Shown here one piece after another: positions 47,117 through 55,906 of a stretch of DNA of 64,000 nucleotides (within the stretch, counting starts at the first letter, position 1; each line of letters begins with the position of its first letter). The stretch spans positions 62,001 through 126,000 of the forward strand of contig NZ_CAJHOB010000001.1 in the NCBI RefSeq assembly GCF_905120355.1, written 5' to 3'. The position numbers and the translations under genes are program-made. Below the pieces are notes generated by a model. That model saw nothing but the letters and a program-made list of their open reading frames with translations. It was not told where the DNA came from and ran no database searches. The stretch comes from Azonexus hydrophilus (GTDB taxonomy: Bacteria; Pseudomonadota; Gammaproteobacteria; Burkholderiales; Rhodocyclaceae).

Positions 47117-47590
47117 ATGCGCCTTCCTGCCTTGTGCCTTGCCCTGGGACTTCTGTCCGCACCCGCCCTGAGTCAGACCTTTTCGCCGGACCAGCCAATT
47201 CATGACGCAGCGCGTCTGGGGGACGCTGCCGCCGTGACCCTGGCCCTGAAAAACAACCCCAACGCCCGCGACCAACGCACCCAACTGGGCTCGCAGCCGA
47301 TCCATCTCGCCGCAATGAACCCCGATGTCAGCGCCCTGCGCGCCTTGATTGCCGCGGGCGCCAATGTCAATGCGCGCGATGCCGAAGGGGCGACACCACT
47401 GCACATGGCGGCGTATGCCAGTCGCACCACACACGTGCAGATCCTCCTCGAAGCCGGTGCCGACCCGCTCGCCGTCACCGACAACGGCCGTGACCCGACG
47501 GCCATGGCACGCAAGGTCAAGGCCGACGAAACCGCCGGTGTGCTGGCCCTGTGGATATTGAAAGGCTGTCAGGCGAAAAAACCATGCTGA
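47117..47590 (+). CDS. Secreted ankyrin-repeat protein
   Basis: 157 residues with a signal peptide (MRLPALCLALGLLSAPALSQ). Three to four ankyrin repeats follow (QPIHDAARLGDAAAVTLALKN, QPIHLAAMNPDVSALRALIAAGANVN, TPLHMAAYASRTTHVQILLEAGADPLA). It should act in the periplasm by protein contacts. Its stop overlaps the DUF411 gene by 7 bp, so they are co-translated. A shared metal or redox task is possible but not shown. Confidence 0.85.
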   Translation: MRLPALCLALGLLSAPALSQTFSPDQPIHDAARLGDAAAVTLALKNNPNARDQRTQLGSQPIHLAAMNPDVSALRALIAAGANVNARDAEGATPLHMAAYASRTTHVQILLEAGADPLAVTDNGRDPTAMARKVKADETAGVLALWILKGCQAKKPC

Positions 47591-48072
47591 AATCCATCAC
47601 CCTGCTCCTCGCCCTCGCCGCCACAACGGTTCAGGCCACCGAACTGCCAACCATCAAGGCCTATTCACCCAAGGTCTGCCTGGCCTGCATCGACTGGGCC
47701 GAACATTTGCGCCAGCAAGGATTCAAGGTTGACATGACGCAAACCGACGACATGGAGGCCATCAAACGCAAGCTGAAGATCCCCAAGGAACTGGAAGCCA
47801 TTCCCAGCGCCACAGTCGCCGGCTATTTCATCGAAGGCCACGTACACGCAGACCAGATCAAGGAATTGCTCAGCGAAAAACCCAAGGCACGGGGTCTGGC
47901 TGTTCCCGGGTTGCCGCTGGGCGCACCGGGCCGGGAATATTCCAGCCCGACCTGCCAGACGGCGTGTACGGTGCTCGATACCGACACCGCCCCACAGCGG
48001 GTGCGCCGCGAGTTTTACGAAACCCTGCTGGTATTGCCGGACGGCTCAACCAAAACCTGGGCACGCCACTGA
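47584..48072 (+). CDS. DUF411 family metal-binding protein
   Basis: 162 residues with a signal peptide (LKSITLLLALAATTVQA). VCLACIDWAEHLRQQGFKV carries Cys32 and Cys35 at the family CGCC position. The stretch PSATVAGYFIEGHVHADQIKELLSEKPKARGLAVPGLPLGAPG is the conserved DUF411 core. Family members are periplasmic and often linked with copper resistance. The usual Cys before SATV is missing. A second Cys pair (CQTAC) lies in the tail. Confidence 0.85.
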   Translation: MLKSITLLLALAATTVQATELPTIKAYSPKVCLACIDWAEHLRQQGFKVDMTQTDDMEAIKRKLKIPKELEAIPSATVAGYFIEGHVHADQIKELLSEKPKARGLAVPGLPLGAPGREYSSPTCQTACTVLDTDTAPQRVRREFYETLLVLPDGSTKTWARH

Positions 48073-48106
48073 TGTTGCGGCCCTGGCGCGCCGAACCCAA
48101 TAACCG

Positions 48107-49369
48107 CTACAGGAATTCAGCATAGTGCGCGGCGGCCCAGGCGGCCGCCGCTGCCAGTGGGTCGGCCTCCTGCTGCTGGCGGATTTCCTGCATGAGGAAA
48201 CCGTCACCGCGGCGGCGGTAAGCGACTTCCAGACGCGTACCCCTATCCGGTGCAACCCCGGTCAACAAATGGCAAACGCTGTCAGGCCAAGCTGGCGCAG
48301 CGCCAGCACCGGCGATCTGGGCAGCCACCATGATCCCCATGGCCGCCGCCACATGGGCGGTTTTCGGGTAATGCCCGAACTGTGACGAGACTCGCCCGGC
48401 CGCATCGCCGATGATGAAAACGCTGGCATCCACCCCACTGCGCAAGCTTGCCGCATCCTGAGCCCCCCAGGGATCGTTCGCACTTGCCAGCAATCCAGCC
48501 GCCGCCAACCAGGAGGGCGCCTTCTGCGGTGGTGACAAAAATGCCGCCGCAAACGGAATGTCATCCAGATCGGTGCTGACCGTACGCTTGTCCAAATCGA
48601 TGGCACGCACCCGGGCGTGATCGAGATAGGTGATCTGTTCCCGCCAGGTATCGTTGAAGGCCCGCCGGTAAGCAGGCATCAACGGATTGGGATCAATCAC
48701 GATGACTTTGCCGGGCAGGCGCCTTTGCTTCAGCCACCAGGCCAGTAGCAGCGCGCGTTCATACGGTGCAGGTGGGCAACGGTAGGGCGCAGGCGGTATT
48801 GCCAGCACCAGATCCCCGCCCTTGAAATCCTGCAAGCGCGCCCGCAGCCGTGGCAAATCTGCGGCACTGCGCATGGCTCCCGACGCCTCGGCTTCCAACC
48901 GCGCCACGCTGGCAGCATCATCGACACCCCAGGCCCGCCAGTCCTCCTCGATGCCCGGTGCCACAACCAGCCAGTCGTAAGGCAGGGCGCCGGCACTGGT
49001 ATGCAGCAGTTGGGCGGCCCGTTCGAGCGCACGAATTTCTCCCTGCAGAAAACGATAACCGCGCGCCGCCGCCAGTTCGGCGTAGTTCCGCTGCAGCGGT
49101 GGCGGTGCGTCGGCGTGGCCGACCAGCCAGCGGTTGCTGCCGCTGAAAGACGTGAAGTACGCCGACCGGTCGACCAGCGTTACCTCCAGCCCGGGTGCAT
49201 ACTGCCGCAGGGCCGCTGCGGCGCGCAAACCACCCCAGCCGGCACCCGCAATCACCACCCTGCCGCTTTTCGGTACCGCATGCGCCGTGCGCAGCAACGG
49301 CCACACAGCGGCTGCATACAAGAACCGCCGGCGCGATACGGAGGACAGGCGAGGGAACTGGGCAACCAT
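48107..49369 (-). CDS. FAD-dependent oxidoreductase, flavocytochrome c sulfide dehydrogenase (FccB/SoxF)-like
   Basis: 420 residues. A Tat-type leader (SVSRRRFLYAAAVWPLL) is followed by a Rossmann FAD motif (RVVIAGAGWGGLRAAAALRQY) and the sequence IPPAPYRCPPAPYERALLLAWWL seen in the FccB/SoxF group. A C-terminal flavin-binding region has VFIIGDAAGRVSSQFGHYPKTAHVAAAMG. FccB oxidises sulfide in the periplasm with a cytochrome subunit; no fccA or sox gene is next to it here. The ATG at 49369 is preferred to a TTG at 49390. It converges on the DUF411 gene. Confidence 0.8.
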   Translation of the reverse strand: MVAQFPRLSSVSRRRFLYAAAVWPLLRTAHAVPKSGRVVIAGAGWGGLRAAAALRQYAPGLEVTLVDRSAYFTSFSGSNRWLVGHADAPPPLQRNYAELAAARGYRFLQGEIRALERAAQLLHTSAGALPYDWLVVAPGIEEDWRAWGVDDAASVARLEAEASGAMRSAADLPRLRARLQDFKGGDLVLAIPPAPYRCPPAPYERALLLAWWLKQRRLPGKVIVIDPNPLMPAYRRAFNDTWREQITYLDHARVRAIDLDKRTVSTDLDDIPFAAAFLSPPQKAPSWLAAAGLLASANDPWGAQDAASLRSGVDASVFIIGDAAGRVSSQFGHYPKTAHVAAAMGIMVAAQIAGAGAAPAWPDSVCHLLTGVAPDRGTRLEVAYRRRGDGFLMQEIRQQQEADPLAAAAAWAAAHYAEFL

Positions 49370-49487
49370 GAGCAATTTCCGGACAGACAAAACCCGCAGC
49401 CTAGGGCGTCCACGGCAGACGGTAAACGTGCCAGATCAAATCAGCCGAGCGTATCGCATGCGCTTATCGCGCAATAACGACATTCAA

Positions 49488-50708
49488 TCACTGATAGCGC
49501 AAGGCTTCGATCGGATCGAGGCGAGCCGCCTTCTGGGCCGGATACCAGCCAAAAAAGATGCCGACACTGGCCGCCACGGCAAAAGCCAGCAATGCCGCCG
49601 TACCGGAAATGACAATCACCATGCCGGTCAGGGCATTGATACCCAAGGCAATGGCGATACCCAGAAGCAAGCCGGTAAAACAGCCGGCAAAGGAAATCAT
49701 CACCGCTTCCAGGAGGAACTGCAGCAGGATGTCGCGCTGCCTGGCCCCGATCGCCATGCGGATACCAATTTCACGGGTACGCTCGGTAACCGACACCAGC
49801 ATGATGTTCATGATGCCAATCCCACCGACAATCAGCGAAATGGAAGCAATCGCTCCGAGCAGGATCGACATGGTGCGCGTCGTCGCCGCCTCCGATTCCG
49901 CTGCGGCTGACAGATTGCGCATGAAAAAATCGTCCGGCATGTCATCGCGGAGACGGTGGCGCTGGCGCAGGAGCGCCGTCGTCTGCGCCATCACCTGCTC
50001 CATCTGGTCGGCGCGCTCCGTCTGCACCATGATCATGCGCACCGAACCGACGAACGGTGTCCCAAAGACCTTGCGCTGGGCGGTTGTCAGGGGAATCAGC
50101 ACGGTGTCGTCCTGATCGCGCCCATCCAGGCTCTGCCCCTTGGCACCGAGCACCCCGATCACCACGAAGGGACTCTGCTGGATGCGCATGGTCTTGCCGA
50201 CAGGCTCTTCCTCTCCAAAGAGATTTTCCGCCACGGTTTGCCCGATCACCACCACCCGGGTGGCCGAACGCACGTCGGAATCGCTGAAGCCGCTCCCGCT
50301 GGTGATACTCCAGGCGCGTGCATCGAGATAGGCCGGCGTGGTGCCGATGACCTGCGTGCTCCAGTTTTGCGCGCCATAGATCACTTGCCGCGAGCCCTGG
50401 TGCGTGGGGGCCACATTGGCCACACCATCCAGCTCGGCAATCGCATCGGCATCGGCCACGGTCAGTGTCGGACCACCGCCGCTGCCGCTCCTGACACCGC
50501 CGGAAGAAGAAAACCCGGACAGCACGATGAAAAGATTGGACCCCATGGTGCTGATCGTCTGCTGAATCGCATACTGCGCGCCCTGACCGATCGCCAGCAT
50601 GATGACCACCGCACCCACACCAATCACCATGCCGAGCATGGTCAATGCCGCCCGCAGGCGGTTGGCGTTCATCGCCGACCAGGCTTCACCCAGCATCGGC
50701 CGGATCAT
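49488..50708 (-). CDS. MacB-type ABC transporter permease
   Basis: 406 residues: one N-terminal helix (LTMLGMVIGVGAVVIMLAIG), a large periplasmic domain (about 45-285) and three C-terminal helices of the FtsX/MacB kind. VTERTREIGIRMAIGARQRDILLQFLLEAVMIS is the family coupling region. E. coli MacB has the ATPase fused to this part; here the two are separate genes with a 4-bp overlap. It acts as mechanotransmission permease driving a TolC-type channel. Confidence 0.92.
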   Translation of the reverse strand: MIRPMLGEAWSAMNANRLRAALTMLGMVIGVGAVVIMLAIGQGAQYAIQQTISTMGSNLFIVLSGFSSSGGVRSGSGGGPTLTVADADAIAELDGVANVAPTHQGSRQVIYGAQNWSTQVIGTTPAYLDARAWSITSGSGFSDSDVRSATRVVVIGQTVAENLFGEEEPVGKTMRIQQSPFVVIGVLGAKGQSLDGRDQDDTVLIPLTTAQRKVFGTPFVGSVRMIMVQTERADQMEQVMAQTTALLRQRHRLRDDMPDDFFMRNLSAAAESEAATTRTMSILLGAIASISLIVGGIGIMNIMLVSVTERTREIGIRMAIGARQRDILLQFLLEAVMISFAGCFTGLLLGIAIALGINALTGMVIVISGTAALLAFAVAASVGIFFGWYPAQKAARLDPIEALRYQ

Positions 50709-51403
50709 GCCGCTGCTCCGGTCAGGTGGTCACTGATGATGCATCCGTCACGAAAACGCACCTGGCGTCTGGCGTGCTCGGCAATATCAAGCTCGTGCGT
50801 CACCAGCACGATGGTGATGCCATCCCGGTTCAGACTGTCGAACAAGGCCATGATGTCTTCACTGGTCTGACTGTCGAGGTTGCCGGTCGGCTCATCAGCA
50901 AGGATGAGACGCGGCTGATTGACCAGCGCCCGCGCAATCGCCACCCGCTGTTGCTGACCGCCGGAAATGCGGTTAGGCAGGGAGTCGGCATATTGCCCCA
51001 GACCCACCCGTTCCAGCAGCACCCGAGCCCGGGCACGGCGGCTGGCCTTGTCCACCCCGGCATACACCAGCGGCAAGGCAACGTTGTCCTGCAGGCTCAT
51101 CCGCGGCAGGAGGTTGAACCCCTGAAAAACGAATCCCAGGGTATGGTTGCGCAGTCGCGCCAGCGCATCCCGATCCATCTCAGCCACATTGGCACCCGCC
51201 AGAAAATAAGCCCCGCTACTGGGTCGATCGAGACACCCCAGCAGATTCATGAAGGTCGATTTACCGGAACCTGAGGGCCCCATGATGGCAAGGTATTCGC
51301 CGCCATCGACACGCAGATTGACCCCGCGTAGCGCAGGAAACTCGCCCGCCGCAGTCTGATAGGACTTACCCAGACCCTCGACCCGAATAACCGCTTCCGT
51401 CAT
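50705..51403 (-). CDS. MacB-type ABC transporter ATP-binding protein
   Basis: 232 residues of the LolD/MacB/FtsE subfamily: Walker A GPSGSGKSTFMNLLGCLDRPSSG, Q-loop LGFVFQGFNLLPRM, signature ISGGQQQRVAIARAL, Walker B LILADEPTGNLDS, switch His in VTHELDIAEHA. It supplies energy to the MacB-like permease. It shares one base with the adaptor stop. Confidence 0.95.
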   Translation of the reverse strand: MTEAVIRVEGLGKSYQTAAGEFPALRGVNLRVDGGEYLAIMGPSGSGKSTFMNLLGCLDRPSSGAYFLAGANVAEMDRDALARLRNHTLGFVFQGFNLLPRMSLQDNVALPLVYAGVDKASRRARARVLLERVGLGQYADSLPNRISGGQQQRVAIARALVNQPRLILADEPTGNLDSQTSEDIMALFDSLNRDGITIVLVTHELDIAEHARRQVRFRDGCIISDHLTGAAA

Positions 51404-52611
51404 CAGAACATCCGCATGCCGACAGAAGACGGTGCTTTGCCGCCACTGGCGTTTTCGCCGACTACCACCAGCGTACCTGGCTGCAGCAAGGAGGTTGGCT
51501 CGCCGCCCAGAACTTCTGTATTGCGGCCATCGGTAATGCCCAGCCGGACATTGACGGGTTGCAATTTACCTTCTGCCAGCACGTGGATCGTGGCCCCCTG
51601 GCCCGCGCGCTTCTTGCCCTTGGCCCCCCCCGCTTCCGCCGCACGCATTTTTTCAGCCGCCTTGTCGCCTCCACTAGCCTTATCCACCACAGTCTCGGCC
51701 GGTTTGAAGCGCAGCGCCGCATTGGGCACCAGCAGAACATCATCGCGCGATTGCACGCCGATCGTGACATAGGCCGTCATGCCGGGCAGAAGGATGTGTT
51801 CCGGGTTGGCGACGGAAATGCGCACGTTGTAGGTGACGACATTCTGTTGCGTTGTCGGGTTGAGACGAATCTGCTGCACTACGCCTTCGAACTGACGATC
51901 CGGAAACGCATCGACGGTAAACCTGGCCGGCAGGCCCTCGCGGATATTGCCCAGATCGGCCTCGGCAAAACTCGTATCGATGCGCATCTCGGTCAGATCC
52001 TGTGCAATCTTGATCAGGGTCGGTGTCTGGAAACTCGCCGCCACCGTCTGCCCGAGATCGACCACCCGGTCAATCACCACGCCATCCACTGGCGAACGGA
52101 TGGTGGTGTAGCCAAGGTTGGCGCGATCACGCGCATTCGCCGCCTGCGCCTGGGCCAGTTGGGCCCGGGCCGACTTCAGGGCCTGCGCCGCCTGATCGTA
52201 TTCCTGGCGGGAAACGTACTCCTGCGCGAGCAGGGCCCGCATCCGGGTTTCGTTGGCCTGCGCCAGATCCAGCGAAGCCTGTGCATTGATCACGTTGGCT
52301 GCGCTCTGGCGCTCACTGGCGGCAACCAGGGCATCATCCAGTTCGAGCAAGGGCTGCCCGGCCTTCACCTGATCGTTGAAATCGACATACAGCTTCTTCA
52401 CTGTGCCGGACACCTGCGTCCCCACGCTGACCAGCACCACCGGATTAAGCGTGCCATTGGCCGATACACTTTGCACGACGCTACCACGCTCAACGGCCAC
52501 CGTACGATAACGCTGCGCCGGATCCTGCGCAGCACGACTGCTCCCCCACCAATACAGCAGGCCAGCCAGCACGGCCAGGAAAATACTGCCAAGGAGAATT
52601 TTTTTCTTCAT
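51403..52611 (-). CDS. MacA-type periplasmic adaptor
   Basis: 402 residues. A membrane anchor (KKKILLGSIFLAVLAGLLYWW) is followed by VERGSVVQSVSANGTLNPVVLVSVGTQVSGTVKKLYVDFNDQVKAGQPLLELD, the typical MacA entry, then a long helical hairpin and a C-terminal barrel. A basic Lys/Ala-rich insertion (about residues 312-345) lies before the last domain. The ATG at 52609-52611 is used; a TTG two codons earlier overlaps the upstream stop. Confidence 0.92.
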   Translation of the reverse strand: MKKKILLGSIFLAVLAGLLYWWGSSRAAQDPAQRYRTVAVERGSVVQSVSANGTLNPVVLVSVGTQVSGTVKKLYVDFNDQVKAGQPLLELDDALVAASERQSAANVINAQASLDLAQANETRMRALLAQEYVSRQEYDQAAQALKSARAQLAQAQAANARDRANLGYTTIRSPVDGVVIDRVVDLGQTVAASFQTPTLIKIAQDLTEMRIDTSFAEADLGNIREGLPARFTVDAFPDRQFEGVVQQIRLNPTTQQNVVTYNVRISVANPEHILLPGMTAYVTIGVQSRDDVLLVPNAALRFKPAETVVDKASGGDKAAEKMRAAEAGGAKGKKRAGQGATIHVLAEGKLQPVNVRLGITDGRNTEVLGGEPTSLLQPGTLVVVGENASGGKAPSSVGMRMF

Positions 52612-52613
52612 GT

Positions 52614-54011
52614 TCAAGGTCTTTCCGGTGCTGGCGCAAGCAGCGAATCATCGAGTGCGCCCATGGCCTGCGCCAGGACGGCGCGATACACGTACCAGTC
52701 AAGCTCCGACTGGATGCGCTGCATCCGGGCTGCCGCCAGGGCGCTTTGCGCATTCAGCACATCCAGTACCGTGCCGACCCCTGCCTTGTAGCGCCCGAGC
52801 GCCACCCGCTCCGACTGTTCGGCACTGGCCAGCAAATCACGCGTGGTCTGCACTGCTTCCGCGGCTGTCTGCAAGCGCTGATAGGCCTGCCAGACATCCA
52901 GCGTCACCTGATTCTGCAGGCGCTCATTCTGGGCCAGACGAACCTCACGCTGCGCCTGCGCCGCGCGAATGCGGTAGCTGTTTTCGAAACCGGTAAAAAT
53001 CGGCACATTCACTACCAGCCCGACACTATTGCCACGACTCCGGTCATCCTCAATGCGCTGCCAGTTCGGCCCGGCATTCAGCGACACGCTCGGCCGTCCC
53101 TGCGCCCGAACCGCCTCAATGCTGGCTTCAACCGCCCGCAACTGGGCGGCGGCAGCCTTCAAATCGGGGCGCTGCTCAAGCGCAGCACGGATCAGGCTAT
53201 CAACATCGCGCTGAAATGCAGCCACCTCACCTAGCGGCTCTGCTGCCACCAGGGTAAAACCAGTGGCAGCCGGAAATCCCAGGGCATTGGCGAGTACCCC
53301 CTGGGCGTTACGCGCTTCGCCCTCAGCCCGCTGCCGAGCCAGCCTTGCCTGCGAGGCCGCCGTCTGTGCCTGCAGGCGATCGGCGGGCGTTGCAGTCCCG
53401 ACCTGATAGCGCAACTCTGCGGCGGCCAGACTTTCCTGTGCCGAACGCTCATTCTGCTGCGCAGCCACAACCGCAGCCTGGGTTGCCTGAGCATTGTAAT
53501 AGGCCTGCAGAGCAGCGAGAAAAACCGCCTGCGCAACACTGTCACGATTGGCCAGCGCCATATCCAGCAAGGCTGCCGCGTTGTCTTCGTTGGCACTGCT
53601 TTCCCCGCCATCAAACAAAAACCAGGACAAAGAAAGGTTGGCATTTTGCTGCTTGCTGCTGCGCCCATCGATCGTATTGCGGCTCGTCGCCAGACGTGCG
53701 TCCAGCGTCGGCAACCAGGCGGCGCGCGCCACACCCAGTTGTGCCGCCTGCGCCCGCGCTGCAGCCCAGGCCTCACGCGTCTGCGGTTGCCGGCACAACG
53801 CTATATCCACCACATCGGCAGCAGTCAATGGCCTGCCTGGCAACACATCGGCACAGGGACGCTCGGCCACGCGACTGGCAAGCAACGAGGCGCCACGCAA
53901 GTGCAAAGCCTCCTCTGTCCGCAGAGGATCATCAAAAAACGGTTCTGCGGCACCGGCCAGGCCGGAAAACACACCACAGGCAACGAACAATAGTTTTTGC
54001 AAGCGAGACAT
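52614..54011 (-). CDS. Outer-membrane efflux channel (TolC family)
   Basis: 465 residues with a signal peptide (LQKLLFVACGVFSGLAGAA). The two-fold repeated TolC plan is visible: LTAADVVDIALCRQPQTREAWAAARAQAAQLGVARAAWLPTLDARLATS, then DSLIRAALEQRPDLKAAAAQLRAVEASIEAVRAQGRPSVSLNAGPNW. It completes a MacAB-TolC type pump encoded in one operon in the order tolC-like, macA-like, ATPase, permease. Cargo cannot be told. Confidence 0.92.
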   Translation of the reverse strand: MSRLQKLLFVACGVFSGLAGAAEPFFDDPLRTEEALHLRGASLLASRVAERPCADVLPGRPLTAADVVDIALCRQPQTREAWAAARAQAAQLGVARAAWLPTLDARLATSRNTIDGRSSKQQNANLSLSWFLFDGGESSANEDNAAALLDMALANRDSVAQAVFLAALQAYYNAQATQAAVVAAQQNERSAQESLAAAELRYQVGTATPADRLQAQTAASQARLARQRAEGEARNAQGVLANALGFPAATGFTLVAAEPLGEVAAFQRDVDSLIRAALEQRPDLKAAAAQLRAVEASIEAVRAQGRPSVSLNAGPNWQRIEDDRSRGNSVGLVVNVPIFTGFENSYRIRAAQAQREVRLAQNERLQNQVTLDVWQAYQRLQTAAEAVQTTRDLLASAEQSERVALGRYKAGVGTVLDVLNAQSALAAARMQRIQSELDWYVYRAVLAQAMGALDDSLLAPAPERP

Positions 54012-54206
54012 GGAGGCAGTTTAACGTCCACCCTATCGTCATGGCTGTTACAAATTGTTGATTCCCCTTCGCAGATACCTTGCGGCAAATATCGGCACTT
54101 CCTCTTGGCACGCCGCCTGCTGACTGGCACAATCGCAATGGGAGCTCAATCGGCGGCAGTGTTTTCTCGGCACGGCCCAGCCTGAAATCATAAAAAGGTC
54201 ACAACA

Positions 54207-55826
54207 ATGTCACGTTTTTCCGACTTGAAAATCTGGGTCCGTCTCACTGCTGCCATCTGGCTTGCCCTGGCGCTGATCTGGGCCGGTGCCATTGTCTGGA
54301 CCACGCAGGTCAACCGCGACACGTCGATCAAACAGGCCAAGGAATTTGCGCAAAGCATTCACGAAATGACCATGGCTGGCCTGACCGGCATGATGATCAC
54401 CGGTACAGTCGGCCAGCGGGAAGTGTTCCTCGACCAGATCAAGCAACTCTCCATCATCAAAGATTTGCACGTCGCCCGTAGCGAAGCGGTGAGCAAGTTG
54501 TATGGCCCGGACAGCAAGAGCAACCGCTCGCTCGATGCACTCGAACAGCAGGTCATGCAAACGGGTGAGCCCTACATGGCGGTTGAGCACGAGGACGGTC
54601 ATTCCTTCCTGCGCGTCATCAATCCGACCAATGCGGCCAAAAACTACCTCGGCAAGGATTGCATCATTTGTCACCAGACCCCGGAGGGGACGGTACTGGG
54701 GCTGGTGAGCATGAAGGTTTCGCTTGATTCCGTGGAAACGGAAGTCTCGGCCTTCCGCCTGAAAATTGCCGGAGCCGCACTCGGCGCGCTGGGGCTGTTG
54801 CTCGTCATCGTGTACGGCCTGACCCGCCATTTCGTCACCGTGCCGCTGGAACATCTGCGCAACGGCCTGAGCGACATCGTCCGTGGCGACGGCGATCTCA
54901 CCCGCCGCCTGCCGGTCAATGGTCAGGATGAAGTGGGGCAGGCATCCGCTGTTTTCAACGATCTGATGGCCAATTTCCAGCAACTGATTAGTCAGGTACG
55001 CGACGCTGCGAGCCAGGTTTCGGTGCGCATCAGCAGCCTTTCGGATAGCGCCGACCAAGTGGCCGACAGTTCGCGTCAGCAAAATGAAAAATCCAATGCT
55101 GCTGCCGCCTCTGTCGAACAGCTGGTGGCAAGCATCTCTGCCATTGCGGAAAGCGCCGAGCGGGTACAGAAACAATCGCAGGAAAGCCTGGATCGCGCCA
55201 ACGAAGGCAATCAGAACCTGCAAACCCTGCTCACTGAAATGGCTGTCGTTGAGCGCGCGGTCAGGGAAATGGCCGAATCAGTCGAGAACTTCGTGCACAA
55301 CACGGACGCCATCAGCGCCATGACGCGGGAAGTCAAGGACATCGCCGACCAGACCAACCTGCTGGCTCTCAATGCCGCCATCGAAGCAGCCCGCGCGGGT
55401 GAACAGGGACGAGGTTTTGCTGTCGTCGCCGACGAGGTTCGCAAACTCGCCGAAAAATCAGCTCGTTCAGCCAGCGAAATCGACACCATTACCGCTGCTC
55501 TCAATGCACAGTCGGTCTCTGTACGCCGCAGCATCGAAGCCGGGGTGAGCCACCTGAACAGCAGTCAGTCCGCCGTTGCCGCCGTTGCCAGCGTACTCGA
55601 AGCGACCAGTGGTTCGGTGGCCGAAGTGGATCGCGGCCTTGACGAAATCGCCGCGGCGACCGAACAACAGCATCACTTCTCCGGTGACGTCGAGCACAAC
55701 ATCGAAGCCATTGCCGGCATGGCGCGTGACAACGACAGTGCCGTCGGCCGTACCACGCATACTGTGCACGATCTCAAGCGTCTGGCAGAAAGCCTGGCCA
55801 ATCTGGTCGGCCGCTTCCGGGTGTAA
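54207..55826 (+). CDS. Methyl-accepting chemotaxis protein with a periplasmic heme-c motif
   Basis: 539 residues. TM1 is near residues 11-32, a periplasmic sensor of about 150 residues follows, TM2 is near 184-208, then come HAMP and a full signalling domain with the hairpin tip [42 protein letters not shown]. Inside the sensor, Cys152-Ile-Ile-Cys155-His156 ([13 protein letters not shown]) is a CXXCH covalent heme site, right before TM2. This suggests a redox, oxygen or NO sensor. It stands alone; no che genes are near. Start ATG follows AAAAGG. Confidence 0.93.
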   Translation: MSRFSDLKIWVRLTAAIWLALALIWAGAIVWTTQVNRDTSIKQAKEFAQSIHEMTMAGLTGMMITGTVGQREVFLDQIKQLSIIKDLHVARSEAVSKLYGPDSKSNRSLDALEQQVMQTGEPYMAVEHEDGHSFLRVINPTNAAKNYLGKDCIICHQTPEGTVLGLVSMKVSLDSVETEVSAFRLKIAGAALGALGLLLVIVYGLTRHFVTVPLEHLRNGLSDIVRGDGDLTRRLPVNGQDEVGQASAVFNDLMANFQQLISQVRDAASQVSVRISSLSDSADQVADSSRQQNEKSNAAAASVEQLVASISAIAESAERVQKQSQESLDRANEGNQNLQTLLTEMAVVERAVREMAESVENFVHNTDAISAMTREVKDIADQTNLLALNAAIEAARAGEQGRGFAVVADEVRKLAEKSARSASEIDTITAALNAQSVSVRRSIEAGVSHLNSSQSAVAAVASVLEATSGSVAEVDRGLDEIAAATEQQHHFSGDVEHNIEAIAGMARDNDSAVGRTTHTVHDLKRLAESLANLVGRFRV

Positions 55827-55906
55827 CAAGGAAAACCCAAGCCAGACGAGAGACATCCCCCCACGGTCCATGACCGGGGGGGGGCCAGCTAGCCGCTACC
55901 GCCTCG

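Noticed and set aside
55857-55883. GC-rich hairpin after the chemoreceptor gene
   Set aside because: GGTC/GACC and C/G runs can pair, but there is no T-tract and an unpaired base interrupts the stem; too weak to call a terminator.
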